From Micromonospora sp. WMMA1363 (GTDB taxonomy: Bacteria; Actinomycetota; Actinomycetes; Mycobacteriales; Micromonosporaceae), in contig NZ_JAUALB010000001.1 in NCBI RefSeq assembly GCF_030345795.1, positions 5,820,001 through 5,884,000 on the forward strand: DNA of 64,000 nucleotides. The letters are read 5' to 3'. This document shows, one piece after another, positions 25,666-34,874 of this stretch (positions are counted from its first letter, which is position 1; each line of letters opens with the position of its first letter). The translations under genes were made by a program, and so were the position numbers. Below the pieces are notes generated by a model, which worked only from the letters and a program-made list of their open reading frames with translations, did no database searches and was not told where the DNA came from.

Positions 25666-26180
25666 CGGAGTGCCTCCAGGTGGGTGGCCCGGGCGGCGAC
25701 GATGGACGCGAGCAGCGCAGCCCGCTCGGCCGGTGCCGCCACGCAGGCCCGAACGGCTGTGTCCCGGGCCGCCGTCTCGCGTTCCCGCAGTGTGGTGAGT
25801 GCCGTGTCCGGGTTGCCCGTCGGGGTGGCGCTCGGGGAGCCGGTGGGCGACGGTGCGGCCATTCGGGCGACGCGGGCCAGCTCCGCCCCGTGCGCGGCGT
25901 GTGCCTCGGCGATCGGAGTCAGCTGGCCGGCCAGCGTGGGGTGTGCGGCGGCGGCGTCGCGGTACGCCGCGGCGAGCGCGAACGCCTCGTTGACCAGCGG
26001 CGCGAGCGGATCTGGTGCCGGCTCCTCGTCGCGGTCGAATGGATCACAGCCGGCGAGCGGTGCCATGGCACCGCTGAGCGTCAGCAGGACGCCGGCTTGG
26101 ATCACCTTTCGCCGGGAATGCCCGGTTGTCCGGCCGTGCTCTGGTGTTCTGCCCGTCGTCACCGGACAAGTCAACACCAT
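25662..26180 (-). CDS. Lipoprotein with Tat-like signal
   Basis: The 172-residue protein has a signal of the twin-arginine style (SRRKVIQAGVLLTLSG) ending in a lipobox LAGC near residue 45, so the mature protein should be lipid-anchored outside the membrane. The mature part is helical and Ala-rich, with a Ser/Pro/Thr insert (SPTGSPSATPTGNP) and LRERETAARDTAVRA. It pairs with the DUF4439 gene by a 4-nt overlap. Function is unknown; similar helical segments suggest a ferritin-like relation. ATG 26180 was preferred; the longer frame upstream is proline- and arginine-rich noise. Confidence 0.75.
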   Translation of the reverse strand: MVLTCPVTTGRTPEHGRTTGHSRRKVIQAGVLLTLSGAMAPLAGCDPFDRDEEPAPDPLAPLVNEAFALAAAYRDAAAAHPTLAGQLTPIAEAHAAHGAELARVARMAAPSPTGSPSATPTGNPDTALTTLRERETAARDTAVRACVAAPAERAALLASIVAARATHLEALR

Positions 26181-26335
26181 CCCGGCCGGCGGTGTGACCA
26201 CGGGCGTCGGTGCGCCGACCGGGCCGCAGGGCGGGCGGCGCGTTACGCTCTGCGCAACCACCGGCGCGTCCGCCCCGGTGGCGTAACGTCGTGGCGACCG
26301 GACCGGGTGCCGTCGACCAGCAGAAGGGGCGCCAG

Positions 26336-27016
26336 ATGACCCAGCGTGGCCGTGCCACCCGGCCGGCGGGGCCGACGGGACGACCGCGGCGCACCGCCGG
26401 CCCGCGGGGCGCCGACCGCGTCCCCCGTGGCGCCGACCTCGCCGCACGGCGCGCCCGGCTGCGGGAGGTCGTCGAGCCGGTGGTCACCGCTGCCGGATAC
26501 GACCTGGAGGATCTCACCGTGTCCCGGGCCGGCCGCCGGCACGTCGTGCGGGTGATCGTGGACGCCGACGGTGGGATCAGCCTGGACGCCGTCGCCGAGG
26601 TCTCCAGGGCCGTCTCCGCCGCCCTGGACGTCGCCGAAGAGGCGGGCGGGGACATCGTGGCCGGGGAGTACCAGCTCGAGGTCAGCTCGCCGGGCGTGGA
26701 CCGCCCGCTCACCCTGCCGCGGCACTGGCGGCGCAACTCCGGCCGGCTGGTCCGGGTGACCGTGCGTGGTGGCGAGTCCGGCGGAGACCGGCAGGTCACC
26801 GGCCGGATCGTCGAGGCCGACGACGAGCGGTTGGTGCTGGAGTCCGCCGCCGGCCGCGCGGAGTGGGCGTACGCCGACCTGGGCCCGGGCCGGGTGCAGG
26901 TCGAGTTCACCCGCCTCGACGAAATCGACAGCATCGACGAGGCCGGCGACGCCGGCCAGGACCCCGACGACTTCGACGACTTCGACGACGACGATGTGGA
27001 GGACGAGGAGAGGTGA
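26336..27016 (+). CDS. rimP: Ribosome maturation factor RimP
   Basis: The 226-residue protein assists maturation of the 30S subunit. It has the N-terminal alpha/beta domain with [19 protein letters not shown] and [20 protein letters not shown], and [15 protein letters not shown] before the SH3-like C-terminal domain. An Arg/Pro-rich leader of 40 residues and an acidic tail ([17 protein letters not shown]) flank the core. ATG 26336 follows AGAAGGGG. It is the first gene of the rimP-nusA-ylxR-infB operon and overlaps nusA by 4 nt. Confidence 0.95.
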   Translation: MTQRGRATRPAGPTGRPRRTAGPRGADRVPRGADLAARRARLREVVEPVVTAAGYDLEDLTVSRAGRRHVVRVIVDADGGISLDAVAEVSRAVSAALDVAEEAGGDIVAGEYQLEVSSPGVDRPLTLPRHWRRNSGRLVRVTVRGGESGGDRQVTGRIVEADDERLVLESAAGRAEWAYADLGPGRVQVEFTRLDEIDSIDEAGDAGQDPDDFDDFDDDDVEDEER

Positions 27017-28056
27017 ACATCGACCTCGCGGCGCTGCGCGCACTGGAGCGCGAGCGGGAGATCCCGTTCGACACGATCCTCGCGGCGATCGAGACCGCGC
27101 TACTGACGGCGTACCGGCACACCGAGGGTGCCGAGCCGCACGCGCGGGTGGAGATCGACCGCAGATCCGGCGCGGCCCTGGTGTACGCGCAGGAGGTGGA
27201 CGCCGACGGCGGCGTGGTGCGGGAGTGGGACGACACCCCGCACGACTTCGGCCGGATCGCGGCGATGACCGCCAAGCAGGTGATCCTCCAGCGGCTGCGG
27301 GAGGCCACCGACGAGGCGCACTTCGGTGAGTACGTGGGCCGTGACGGCGACCTGGTCACCGGCGTGGTGCAGGCACACGAGGCGCGCGCCGAGAAGGGCA
27401 TCGTCAGCGTCGACCTGGGCAAGCTGGAGGGCGTGCTGCCCCAGTCGGAGCAGGTGCCCGGAGAGCGGTACGCGCACGGCGAGCGGATCCGCTGCGTCGT
27501 GGTGCACGTGGCGAAGGGAATGCGCGGCCCGCAGATCACGCTGTCCCGATCGCATCCGGCGCTGGTGAAGAAGTTGTTCGCCCTGGAGGTGCCGGAGATC
27601 GCCGACGGCACGGTCGAGATCGGCGCGATCGCGCGTGAGGCGGGTCACCGTACGAAGATCGCGGTCCGTTCGACCGCGTCCGGCGTGAACGCCAAGGGAG
27701 CCTGCATCGGGCCGATGGGGCAGCGGGTGCGGGCCGTGATGAGCGAGCTGCACGGTGAGAAGATCGACATTATCGACTGGTCGGAGGACCCGGCGACCTT
27801 CGTCGGCAACGCGCTCTCGCCGGCCAAGGCGCTGCGGGTGGACGTGGTCGACCTGGCGGCCCGCACGGCGCGGGTGACCGTGCCGGATTTCCAGCTCTCG
27901 CTCGCCATTGGCCGCGAGGGGCAGAACGCCCGGCTTGCCGCCCGGTTGACCGGTTGGCGAATCGACATCCGCTCGGACGCCGAGCAGGCCGGGGTGGTCG
28001 GGCGTGGCGGAGCGGATCAAGTCCCGGAGCCGGGCGGCGCGATCTCCGGAAGCTAG
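27013..28056 (+). CDS. nusA: Transcription termination/antitermination protein NusA
   Basis: The 347-residue protein binds RNA polymerase and nascent RNA. It has the N-terminal polymerase-binding domain (LRALERERE onward), an S1 domain (about residues 110-180), and two KH domains with [18 protein letters not shown] and [18 protein letters not shown]. It lacks the C-terminal acidic repeats of the E. coli protein, which is normal for actinomycetes. GTG 27013 overlaps the rimP stop as GTGA. The same transcript continues to ylxR after 16 nt. Confidence 0.96.
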   Translation: MNIDLAALRALEREREIPFDTILAAIETALLTAYRHTEGAEPHARVEIDRRSGAALVYAQEVDADGGVVREWDDTPHDFGRIAAMTAKQVILQRLREATDEAHFGEYVGRDGDLVTGVVQAHEARAEKGIVSVDLGKLEGVLPQSEQVPGERYAHGERIRCVVVHVAKGMRGPQITLSRSHPALVKKLFALEVPEIADGTVEIGAIAREAGHRTKIAVRSTASGVNAKGACIGPMGQRVRAVMSELHGEKIDIIDWSEDPATFVGNALSPAKALRVDVVDLAARTARVTVPDFQLSLAIGREGQNARLAARLTGWRIDIRSDAEQAGVVGRGGADQVPEPGGAISGS

Positions 28057-28072
28057 GGGTAGACTTTCTCCG

Positions 28073-28405
28073 GTGGCACGACGCGCGCAACCGGAACGCA
28101 CCTGTGTGGGATGCCGGAGGCGTGCGCCGGCCGGTGAGCTACTGCGGATCGTCGCGATCGGTGACGAGGCTGGTCACAGCCTCCGACCCGATCCGGCCCG
28201 CGGAATGCCGGGTCGGGGGGCGAACATGCACCCGGATCCGGCCTGCTTCGCGCAGGCGGTGCGGCGCCGCGCCTTCGGGCGGGCACTGCGCATCACCGAG
28301 GTCCTTGACCACGGTGATCTTGCGGAGTATCTCGATGCGCCAACCACGACGTCCGGTCAACCCGACCGGGCGCGGGTCGCTAGCAAGGTAGGACGACCGA
28401 CATGA
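28073..28405 (+). CDS. YlxR family RNA-binding/nucleoid protein
   Basis: The 110-residue basic protein has the family start RRAQPERTCVGCRRRAP, the GRGANMHPDPACF motif and RRAFGRALRI. YlxR proteins sit between nusA and infB in many bacteria and bind RNA or act as nucleoid-associated regulators. GTG 28073 gives the usual start; an upstream start at 28004 would overlap nusA by 53 nt. The tail after residue 85 (PTTTSGQPDRARVASKVG) is not conserved. Confidence 0.85.
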   Translation: MARRAQPERTCVGCRRRAPAGELLRIVAIGDEAGHSLRPDPARGMPGRGANMHPDPACFAQAVRRRAFGRALRITEVLDHGDLAEYLDAPTTTSGQPDRARVASKVGRPT

Positions 28406-28498
28406 GCACACGATGAAGTCGCAGAAATGACCAGGCTTCAAGTGCACGAGTGAGGTCGCTGCGGGTGCTGCCCGCACGACCTCGGAGTGAGGAGTGCA

Positions 28499-31483
28499 GT
28501 GGCAGGAAAGGCCCGCGTACACGAGCTCGCCAAGGAGCTCGGGGTCGAAAGCAAGACCGTTCTCGCCAAGCTCAAGGAGATGGGCGAGTTCGTGAAGTCC
28601 GCGTCCAGCACCGTCGAGGCGCCGGTCGCCCGACGGCTGCGTAACGCGTTCGTCAACAACGCCGGTTCTCCGGCGCCGGCCGCCCCGCCGGCGACCGCCG
28701 TCTCGGCGCCGACCCCGACCCCGACCCCATCGCCGACCCCATCGCCGACTCCGGGCGCGCCCCGCGTCTCGGCCAAGCCGATGCCGCCCCGGCGGCTGGG
28801 TACGCCGACCCCTGGACCGAAGCCCAAGGCCCCGGTGCCGGGCCCGCCGCCGGCGTCGCCGGTCGTGAAGCCGGCGAGTGCCCACGACATCGAGGTGGCG
28901 GCCGCCGAGGCGCGCGCCGCCGCCCTGAAGGCCGAGCAGGAAGCCGCGGTAAAGGCGGCGCAGGCTGCCCGGCAGCAGCAGCGGGAGAACGTGCGGCGAG
29001 AGCCGCCGGGCGGGGGCGGTCCGCGTCCCGGCCCCCGTCCCGGCCCCGGCGCCATGCCGCCCCGGCCGGGCTCCCCGGCCGCCGGGCGTACCGGCGGTCC
29101 CACTCCCGGCCCCGGTGGCCGGCCCGGTGGCCGCCCGCCGGCGCGTGGTGCCGGTAACAACCCGTTCGGCATCCAGGGCGGTCAGCAGCAGCGCCCGCCG
29201 GCCGCCGGTGCGGCCGGTCCGCGGCCGAGCCCGGCGTCCATGCCGCCGCGGCCGAGTCCGGCGTCGATGCCGCCGCGGCCGAGCCCGGCGTCCATGCCCA
29301 GCCAGCGGCCGGGTCGTCCGGGTGGTCCCGGCGCCGGCCGTCCCGGCGCGGGTGCTGGCCGTCCCGGCGGTGGTGGCGGCGGTGGATACCGCGGTGGCGG
29401 TGGCGGCGGTGGATACCGCGGCGGCCCCGGTGGCGGTGGCGGCGGTGGATACCGCGGCGGCCCCGGTGGCGGTGGCGGTGGCGGCGGCTTCCGGCCGGGT
29501 GCTCCGGCCGGTGGTGGCGGTCGCCCGGGCGGCGGTGGCCGTGGCCGCGGCGGCGGCGCGGCGGGTGCCTTCGGGCGTCCGGGCGGTAAGCCGACCCGTG
29601 GTCGGAAGTCCAAGAAGCAGCGCAGACAGGAGTTCGACAACCTGTCGGCCCCGACCATGTCCTCGGGCGCGCCTCGGGGTCAGGGTCAGGTCGTCAGACT
29701 GTCCCGTGGCGCCTCGCTGTCGGACTTCGCCGACAAGATCAACGCTAACCCGGGTTCGCTGGTCCAGGAGATGTTCAACCTGGGCGAGATGGTGACCGCG
29801 ACCCAGTCCTGCTCCGACGACACCTTGCTGCTGCTCGGTGAGCACCTGGGCTTCAACGTCCAGATCGTCAGCCCGGAGGACGAGGACCGCGAGCTGCTCG
29901 CGCAGTTCAACATCGACCTCGACGCCGAGGTGGCGGAGGACCGGCTGGTCAGCCGGCCGCCGGTGGTGACCGTCATGGGTCACGTCGACCACGGTAAGAC
30001 CAAGCTGCTCGACGCGATTCGCAAGGCGAACGTGGTGGCTGGTGAGGCGGGTGGCATCACCCAGCACATCGGCGCGTACCAGGTCCATGTCCCGCATGAG
30101 GGCGAGGACCGGGCGATCACCTTCATCGACACCCCGGGTCACGAGGCGTTCACCGCCATGCGGGCCCGTGGTGCTCAGGTCACCGACATCGTGATCCTGG
30201 TGGTCGCGGCCGACGACGGTGTGATGCCGCAGACGATCGAGGCGCTCAACCACGCCAAGGCGGCGGACGTGCCGATCGTGGTCGCGGTCAACAAGGTCGA
30301 CAAGCCGGAGGCGAACCCGGACAAGGTCCGTCAGCAGCTGACCGAGTACGGCCTGGTCGCCGAGGAATACGGCGGCGACACCATGTTCGTCAACGTGGCG
30401 GCCAAGCCCGGCATCGGTATCGAGGACCTGCTCGAGGCCGTCCTGCTGACCGCCGACGCGTCGCTGGAGCTGACCGCTCCGACCGACGGGCCGGCGCAGG
30501 GTGTGGCGATCGAGGCGCACCTGGACAAGGGGCGGGGCGCGGTCGCCACGGTGCTGGTGCAGAAGGGCACCCTGCGGGCCGGGGACTCGATCGTCGCCGG
30601 TGGGGCGCACGGTCGAGTCCGGGCGATGCTCGACGACAACGGCAACCAGGTTGCCGAGGCGGGTCCGGCCCGGCCGGTCCTGGTGCTCGGTCTGACCGCG
30701 GTGCCGGGCGCGGGCGACACCTTCCTCGCCGCGGCCGACGATCGTACGGTGCGGCAGATCGCCGAGCAGCGGCAGGCGCGGCGGCGGGCGGCGGCGTTCG
30801 CCAACTCCCGTGGCCGGGCCACCCTCGAGACGCTCATGGAGCAGCTCAAGGAGGGCGAGAAGACGTCGCTCAACCTGGTGCTCAAGGGCGACGTCTCCGG
30901 TTCTGTGGAGGCCCTCGAGGATGCCCTGTTCAACCTCGACATCCCCGAGGAGGTTCAGCTCAGGATCATCCACCGGGGTGTTGGTGCGATCACCGAGAGC
31001 GACGTCATGCTCGCGAGCGCCTCGTCCGAGGCGGTCACGATCATCGGCTTCAACGTGCGGGCCGCCAACAAGGTCCGTGAAATGGCCGACCGCGAGGGCG
31101 TGGAGATCCGGTACTACACCGTCATCTACCAGGCCATCGAGGAGATCGAGGCGGCGCTCAAGGGCCTGCTCAAGCCCGAGTACGAGGAGGTCGAGCTGGG
31201 CGCCGCGGAGGTCCGCGAGGTCTTCCGCTCGTCCAAGATCGGCAACATCTCCGGATGTATCGTCCGGTCGGGCCTCATCCGGCGCAACGCCAAGGCGCGG
31301 CTGCTGCGCGACGGCGCGGTGGTGGCGGACAATCTCACCATCAGCTCGCTCAAGCGGTTCAAGGACGACGCGACCGAGGTGCGCGAGGGCTTCGAGTGCG
31401 GTCTGACCCTGGGTGGTTACAACAACGTCCAGGTCGGCGACGTGATCGAGACCTTCGAGATGCGGGAGAAGGCGCGCGCCTGA
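28499..31483 (+). CDS. infB: Translation initiation factor IF-2
   Basis: The 994-residue GTPase places initiator tRNA on the 30S subunit. The N-terminal IF2N domain ([16 protein letters not shown]) is followed by a long low-complexity region to about residue 385, rich in Pro, Ala and Gly. It has three PRPSPASMP turns and a glycine-rich part with GGGGYRGG repeats ending in [11 protein letters not shown]. The G domain has GHVDHGKT (near residue 490), DTPGHEAFT and NKVDK, followed by the usual C-terminal domains. GTG 28499 follows GAGGAG. A striking hairpin follows the stop codon. Confidence 0.97.
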   Translation: MAGKARVHELAKELGVESKTVLAKLKEMGEFVKSASSTVEAPVARRLRNAFVNNAGSPAPAAPPATAVSAPTPTPTPSPTPSPTPGAPRVSAKPMPPRRLGTPTPGPKPKAPVPGPPPASPVVKPASAHDIEVAAAEARAAALKAEQEAAVKAAQAARQQQRENVRREPPGGGGPRPGPRPGPGAMPPRPGSPAAGRTGGPTPGPGGRPGGRPPARGAGNNPFGIQGGQQQRPPAAGAAGPRPSPASMPPRPSPASMPPRPSPASMPSQRPGRPGGPGAGRPGAGAGRPGGGGGGGYRGGGGGGGYRGGPGGGGGGGYRGGPGGGGGGGGFRPGAPAGGGGRPGGGGRGRGGGAAGAFGRPGGKPTRGRKSKKQRRQEFDNLSAPTMSSGAPRGQGQVVRLSRGASLSDFADKINANPGSLVQEMFNLGEMVTATQSCSDDTLLLLGEHLGFNVQIVSPEDEDRELLAQFNIDLDAEVAEDRLVSRPPVVTVMGHVDHGKTKLLDAIRKANVVAGEAGGITQHIGAYQVHVPHEGEDRAITFIDTPGHEAFTAMRARGAQVTDIVILVVAADDGVMPQTIEALNHAKAADVPIVVAVNKVDKPEANPDKVRQQLTEYGLVAEEYGGDTMFVNVAAKPGIGIEDLLEAVLLTADASLELTAPTDGPAQGVAIEAHLDKGRGAVATVLVQKGTLRAGDSIVAGGAHGRVRAMLDDNGNQVAEAGPARPVLVLGLTAVPGAGDTFLAAADDRTVRQIAEQRQARRRAAAFANSRGRATLETLMEQLKEGEKTSLNLVLKGDVSGSVEALEDALFNLDIPEEVQLRIIHRGVGAITESDVMLASASSEAVTIIGFNVRAANKVREMADREGVEIRYYTVIYQAIEEIEAALKGLLKPEYEEVELGAAEVREVFRSSKIGNISGCIVRSGLIRRNAKARLLRDGAVVADNLTISSLKRFKDDATEVREGFECGLTLGGYNNVQVGDVIETFEMREKARA
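29223..29513. repeat. In-frame Pro and Gly repeats inside infB
   Basis: 29223-29300 holds three copies of a 30-bp unit encoding PRPSPASMP(P/S), and 29360-29500 holds GGT/GGC-rich units encoding [12 protein letters not shown] turns. All lie in the unstructured linker between the IF2N domain and the GTPase. Their length should be variable between strains. Confidence 0.8.
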
Positions 31484-31493
31484 CCCGCTGAGA

Positions 31494-31543
31494 CACATGA
31501 TCAAGGGGTTTACGCCGACAGGTGTAAACCCCTTGATCATGTG
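31494..31543. terminator. Perfect 20-bp inverted repeat after infB
   Basis: CACATGATCAAGGGGTTTAC (31494-31513) and its exact reverse complement (31524-31543) flank a 10-nt loop, 10 nt after the infB stop. It is much richer in A and T than its surroundings. It has no T tract, so it would not be a textbook terminator. It could end transcription in an actinomycete, be an RNA-stability or processing hairpin, or be a small mobile palindrome. Its left arm can be read as an open frame on either strand, but the coding look is a by-product of the palindrome. Confidence 0.75.
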
Positions 31544-31571
31544 GGGGTGTGTCCGGGTATCGTCCGGGACG

Positions 31572-31865
31572 ATGTTCACCGGAACCGTGGTTTTCGATCT
31601 GCTGTTGCCGGGCGACTCCCGGTCACTCAAGGCCAAGCGCTCCTACGTGCGGCCGATCGTGGCGGCGCTGCGCCGCTTCGAGGTGTCGGCCGCCGAGGTG
31701 GGGGCGCTCGACCTGTACGGTCGGGCGGAGATCGGCGTGGCCGTGGTGGCCGCCGAGGCCGCGCACGTGCGCGACGTACTGGATTCGTGCGAACGCCTCG
31801 TGGCCGGCCGGCCGGAGGTCGAAGTGCTGTCGGCGCGCCGGCGCCTGCACGGCGCGGACGACTGA
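31572..31865 (+). CDS. DUF503 (YlxP-like) protein
   Basis: The 97-residue protein begins MFTGTVVFDLLLPGDSRSLK and continues with KRSYVRPIVAALRR and AEIGVAVVAAEAAHVRDVLD, as in the DUF503/YlxP family that lies between infB and rbfA in many bacteria. It is a small alpha/beta protein thought to take part in ribosome maturation. The infB hairpin lies directly upstream. TATCGT 8-9 nt before the ATG may be a -10 box, which would give this gene and rbfA their own start of transcription. Confidence 0.9.
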   Translation: MFTGTVVFDLLLPGDSRSLKAKRSYVRPIVAALRRFEVSAAEVGALDLYGRAEIGVAVVAAEAAHVRDVLDSCERLVAGRPEVEVLSARRRLHGADD

Positions 31866-32007
31866 TCGTGCGTTTGCCCGGCCAGTGCCGGCGGCGCACG
31901 GCAGTGCCGGCGGCGCGGGTAGTGTTCGAGGTGTTGGCCGGCCGGGCCGGGTGACGTTCCGCGTCTCCCGGCGGCGGTCGGGAGCGGGACGCCGTGGAGG
32001 TGGCGAG

Positions 32008-32484
32008 ATGTCGGATCCGGCCAAGGTACGCCGGCACGCGGAGCGGGTGCGTGAACTGGTCGCGTCGGTGGTGCGCAGCCAGATCAAGGATCCCCGACTC
32101 GGCATGATCACCATCACCGACGCCCGGATCACCGCCGACCTGCGGGACGCCACGGTCTTCTACACGGTGCTCGGTGACGCTGCCGCCCAGTCGGGCACGG
32201 CCGCGGCCCTGGAGAGCGCCAAGGGCATGCTGCGCAGCACGGTGGGCAAGGCCCTCGGGTTGCGGCACTCGCCGACGCTGACCTTCGTCCTCGACGACGT
32301 GCAGGACCAGGTCAAGCACATCGACGACCTGCTGGCCCAGGCCCGCCACGCGGACGCCGAGGTGCAGCGGATCGCCGCCCGGGCCGAGTACGCGGGCGAC
32401 GCCCAGCCGTACCGGCTGGACGACGAGGCCGAGGACGACACCGCGGAGGCCGACGAGCTGCCTCAGGGCGGGGACCAACGGTGA
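32008..32484 (+). CDS. rbfA: Ribosome-binding factor A
   Basis: The 158-residue KH-like protein binds the 30S precursor for 16S rRNA 5'-end maturation. It begins with AKVRRHAERVRELVAS and has QIKDPRLGMITITDARI and RHSPTLTFVLDD, all typical. The last 30 residues are acidic and poorly conserved. ATG 32008 follows GGAGGTGG. The stop overlaps the GTG of the next gene (GTGA), so the DHH protein is translated with it. Confidence 0.96.
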   Translation: MSDPAKVRRHAERVRELVASVVRSQIKDPRLGMITITDARITADLRDATVFYTVLGDAAAQSGTAAALESAKGMLRSTVGKALGLRHSPTLTFVLDDVQDQVKHIDDLLAQARHADAEVQRIAARAEYAGDAQPYRLDDEAEDDTAEADELPQGGDQR

Positions 32485-33593
32485 CCGGCCCCGCCGGCGG
32501 AGGGCTGGCCGAAGCGGCCTCCGCCGGTGTCGTCGCGACCTCCACCGAGGCCGGTTCGGCGGTGTCGGCTGGGCCGGCGGAGGCGGACTGGGCGGCGGCG
32601 TTGGCCGCCGTCCGCGGCATCCCGGCTGACGCGCGGATCCTGCTGGTCTGTCACGTCAACCCGGACGGCGACGCGCTCGGCAGCATGCTCGGCTTCGGCC
32701 TCGGCCTGCGCCGGCTGGGCTTGCGGCGGGTGCGGGCCACCTTTCCCGGACCGCCGGAGGTGCCGGAGACGCTGCGCGGGCTGCCGGGCGAGGAGTTGCT
32801 GGTGCCGGCGACCGACGCGGACCCAGACCCGAACCTGGTGGTCTGCTTCGACGCGGCGAGCGAATCCCGGCTGGGCGAGCTGGTCGACCGGCTGGTGACC
32901 GCCGACATCGCTCTGGTGCTCGACCACCACGCGTCGAACACCCGGTTCGGGGCGGTCAACCTGGTCGACCCTCGGGCCGCCGCCACCTCCGTGATCGTCG
33001 ACGAGCTGCTGACCCGCCTCGGGGTGCCGCTCGACGCGGAGATCGCGGAGTGCCTCTACGTCGCGTTGAGCACCGACACCGGCTCGTTCCGGTTCGAGGC
33101 CACCACGCCGGCGGTGCACCGGCTCGCGGCCCGGCTGATCGCCACCGGCATCCGGCCCGGTGAGATCTCCCGCCGGATCTACGACACCCGGCCGTTCGGC
33201 GCGGTGCGGCTCTTCGGCGAGGTGCTCGGTCGCGCGCGGCTGGAGCCGGCGGCGGCGGCCGGCCGGGGTATGGTCTGGACCTACGCGACGCTGGACGACC
33301 TGGTGCGGCACGGGCAGCGGCCGTGCGTGCTGGAGGCGCTCATCGACTCCGTGCGGTGCACGGCAGAGGCCGACGTGAGCTGTGTGGCGAAGCAGACCTC
33401 CCGCGACGAGTGGGCGGTGTCACTGCGTAGCAAGGGCGCGGTGGACGTCAGCCGGGTGGCGGTGGCGCTGGGCGGCGGGGGGCACCGGTTCGCGGCCGGT
33501 TTCACCGGACGGGGCGCCGTCGAGCAGATGGTCGACGGTGTCCGTGCGGAGTTGGACGCCGCGCTGCTCGACTCCGAACCCGGCCGACCCTGA
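32481..33593 (+). CDS. DHH family phosphoesterase (NrnA-like)
   Basis: The 370-residue protein resembles bifunctional oligoribonuclease/pAp phosphatase NrnA, which degrades short RNA fragments and 3',5'-ADP; in mycobacteria the homologue (Rv2837c) also hydrolyses cyclic di-AMP. The first domain has HVNPDGDALGSMLG, CFDAAS and LDHHASN for two manganese ions; the DHHA1 domain has GGGGHRFAAGF. The first 35 residues are Ala/Gly-rich extension. It follows rbfA with a 4-nt overlap. Confidence 0.92.
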   Translation: MTGPAGGGLAEAASAGVVATSTEAGSAVSAGPAEADWAAALAAVRGIPADARILLVCHVNPDGDALGSMLGFGLGLRRLGLRRVRATFPGPPEVPETLRGLPGEELLVPATDADPDPNLVVCFDAASESRLGELVDRLVTADIALVLDHHASNTRFGAVNLVDPRAAATSVIVDELLTRLGVPLDAEIAECLYVALSTDTGSFRFEATTPAVHRLAARLIATGIRPGEISRRIYDTRPFGAVRLFGEVLGRARLEPAAAAGRGMVWTYATLDDLVRHGQRPCVLEALIDSVRCTAEADVSCVAKQTSRDEWAVSLRSKGAVDVSRVAVALGGGGHRFAAGFTGRGAVEQMVDGVRAELDAALLDSEPGRP

Positions 33594-33752
33594 CCTGCCG
33601 ACACACCTCACCGGCGGTTGCCCTCCACGTCCGCCGGCCACCCGCCGTGGCTGGCGCACCGGGGTGGGCCACCGTCGACAGGTGGGAAGATCAGGGTGGT
33701 TTCGGGGAGTGTCCATCTTCCCGCCGTCGGGGACGGTGGGCAGAATTGCGGG

Positions 33753-34160
33753 ATGGAGCAGCCCCACGACCTCACCGTCGAGGCGCCGCGCGCCTGGGAC
33801 CGTCCCGCCGTCGCCGTGCCGGTGCTCATCTGCCTGTCGTTGGTCGGTGGCCGGTTCCCGTCCTTCTCGGTCGAGGCGAACATCTGGACGCTCGGCACCG
33901 GCGGTGTGCTGATCTGGCTCGGTTTGAGCAACCGGGTACCCCGGCGGTCGGCGCCGGAGCGTCTCGAAGCCGGCGCGGTGTGGTGGACGCTGCCGGTGGT
34001 GGTGTTCGTGGTGTTCGAGGGCGCCACTTTCGCGGCCGCCGCAGGCGACGACTTCCCCACCTTCTCCCGGCTGGCCGATCCGCTGCTGGAGGACCGGCTG
34101 GTTCGCTCGGCGACCTGGCTGACGTGGCTGTCCGCGTTCTGGGGGCTGGTGCGACGGTGA
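33753..34160 (+). CDS. Small membrane protein of unknown function
   Basis: The 135-residue protein has four likely membrane segments (for example PAVAVPVLICLSLVGGRF and WWTLPVVVFVVFEGATFA) and short polar loops, with no domain I recognise. ATG 33753 is chosen because the protein before it in the same frame is Pro/Gly-rich noise. Its stop overlaps the start of the next small membrane gene, so the two are coupled and may form a complex. The place between the NrnA-like gene and dinF may be specific to this family of actinomycetes. Confidence 0.68.
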   Translation: MEQPHDLTVEAPRAWDRPAVAVPVLICLSLVGGRFPSFSVEANIWTLGTGGVLIWLGLSNRVPRRSAPERLEAGAVWWTLPVVVFVVFEGATFAAAAGDDFPTFSRLADPLLEDRLVRSATWLTWLSAFWGLVRR

Positions 34161-34369
34161 TGCGGGCGCTGGCGATCGGTGGTTTCCTGGCGGCGTTGGT
34201 GCTCTTCGCCGCCGTCGAGTGGGCGGCACGGCGCGAGGGATCCCGGATCCCCACCCTCGGCGAGGTCTGCGCCTACGTGATGCGTTACGAGGTGGGCTCG
34301 GTGCCGGTCGGCCGGATCGGCCTCTTCGGCTTCTGGTGGTGGCTGGGCTGGCACTTCCTGGCCCGCTGA
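34157..34369 (+). CDS. Small membrane protein, DUF6186-like
   Basis: The 70-residue protein has two membrane segments, one at the start (ALAIGGFLAALVLFAAVEW) and one at the end (GLFGFWWWLGWHFLAR), with a charged link RREGSRIPTLGEVCAYVMRY. The GTG at 34157 overlaps the preceding stop as GTGA; ATG 34160 is the alternative. It resembles short actinobacterial proteins named DUF6186 as I remember them, but I am not sure. Role unknown. Confidence 0.6.
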   Translation: MMRALAIGGFLAALVLFAAVEWAARREGSRIPTLGEVCAYVMRYEVGSVPVGRIGLFGFWWWLGWHFLAR

Positions 34370-34640
34370 GGGCACGTGGGCCGCGCCATGGCCGTCCAGA
34401 TGCCGGGAACGCTGGGCAGCATGTGGACCTGAACGATAGCTTGGGGATTGACCGGCGCCGTCCGACGACGCTGGTCGTGGGCGGTGGGGCCGTACCCGGC
34501 GCCGCCTCCCTCCAGGGTCGGACCGACCCGGGCCGACGCCCCAGCAGCTCCGGTGACCCCGGATGAGCTGCGGGCGCACAGACTGCCCGTGCGTTCCACC
34601 GTCGTGTCGGTGGCTCGCGCCCCTGGAAGGGATCACCACC

Positions 34641-34730
34641 ATGCCAAGCAAGCCCAAGCCCGAGACCACGGACGAGGCCCGCGAGCAGATGCGTCGCGCC
34701 CTGCAGACCTCGATGGACACCCGCCAGTGA
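34641..34730 (+). CDS. Possible 29-residue small protein
   Basis: ATG 34641 opens a 29-residue frame (MPSKPKPETTDEAREQ and on) that ends at TGA 34728-34730. GGAAGGGAT lies 8-10 nt upstream as a good ribosome binding site, codons end mostly in G or C, and a stem-loop follows 14 nt after the stop. It is basic and acidic by turns and likely forms one amphipathic helix. It lies in the roughly 500-bp gap before dinF, which otherwise shows no gene. I do not recognise it. Confidence 0.5.
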   Translation: MPSKPKPETTDEAREQMRRALQTSMDTRQ

Positions 34731-34744
34731 GGTCGGTGTCGATC

Positions 34745-34792
34745 GGTTGACGCTCGGTCCAGGCGGCACACCGCCGGGGTCGAGCGTCAACC
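34745..34792. terminator. Nested hairpin after the small gene, before dinF
   Basis: GGTTGACGCTCG (34745-34756) pairs exactly with 34781-34792, and inside it GGCGG (34762-34766) pairs with CCGCC (34771-34775). The structure lies just after the 29-residue frame and about 80 nt before dinF. It probably ends the upstream transcript; no T tract follows. Confidence 0.6.
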
Positions 34793-34874
34793 AACCCCCG
34801 GGCGGGTGGGTTCGGTCCGGTAAGCGATCATCGAGGTTGCGCCCCTTACCTTGGCCGTGCCAGGATCGGCCTCG

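Noticed and set aside
28139..31636. A 1165-codon open frame on the minus strand opposite infB
   Set aside because: It is the mirror of a GC-rich gene whose third positions leave the opposite strand free of stops; its translation is low-complexity and passes through the infB hairpin, while infB itself is unmistakable.
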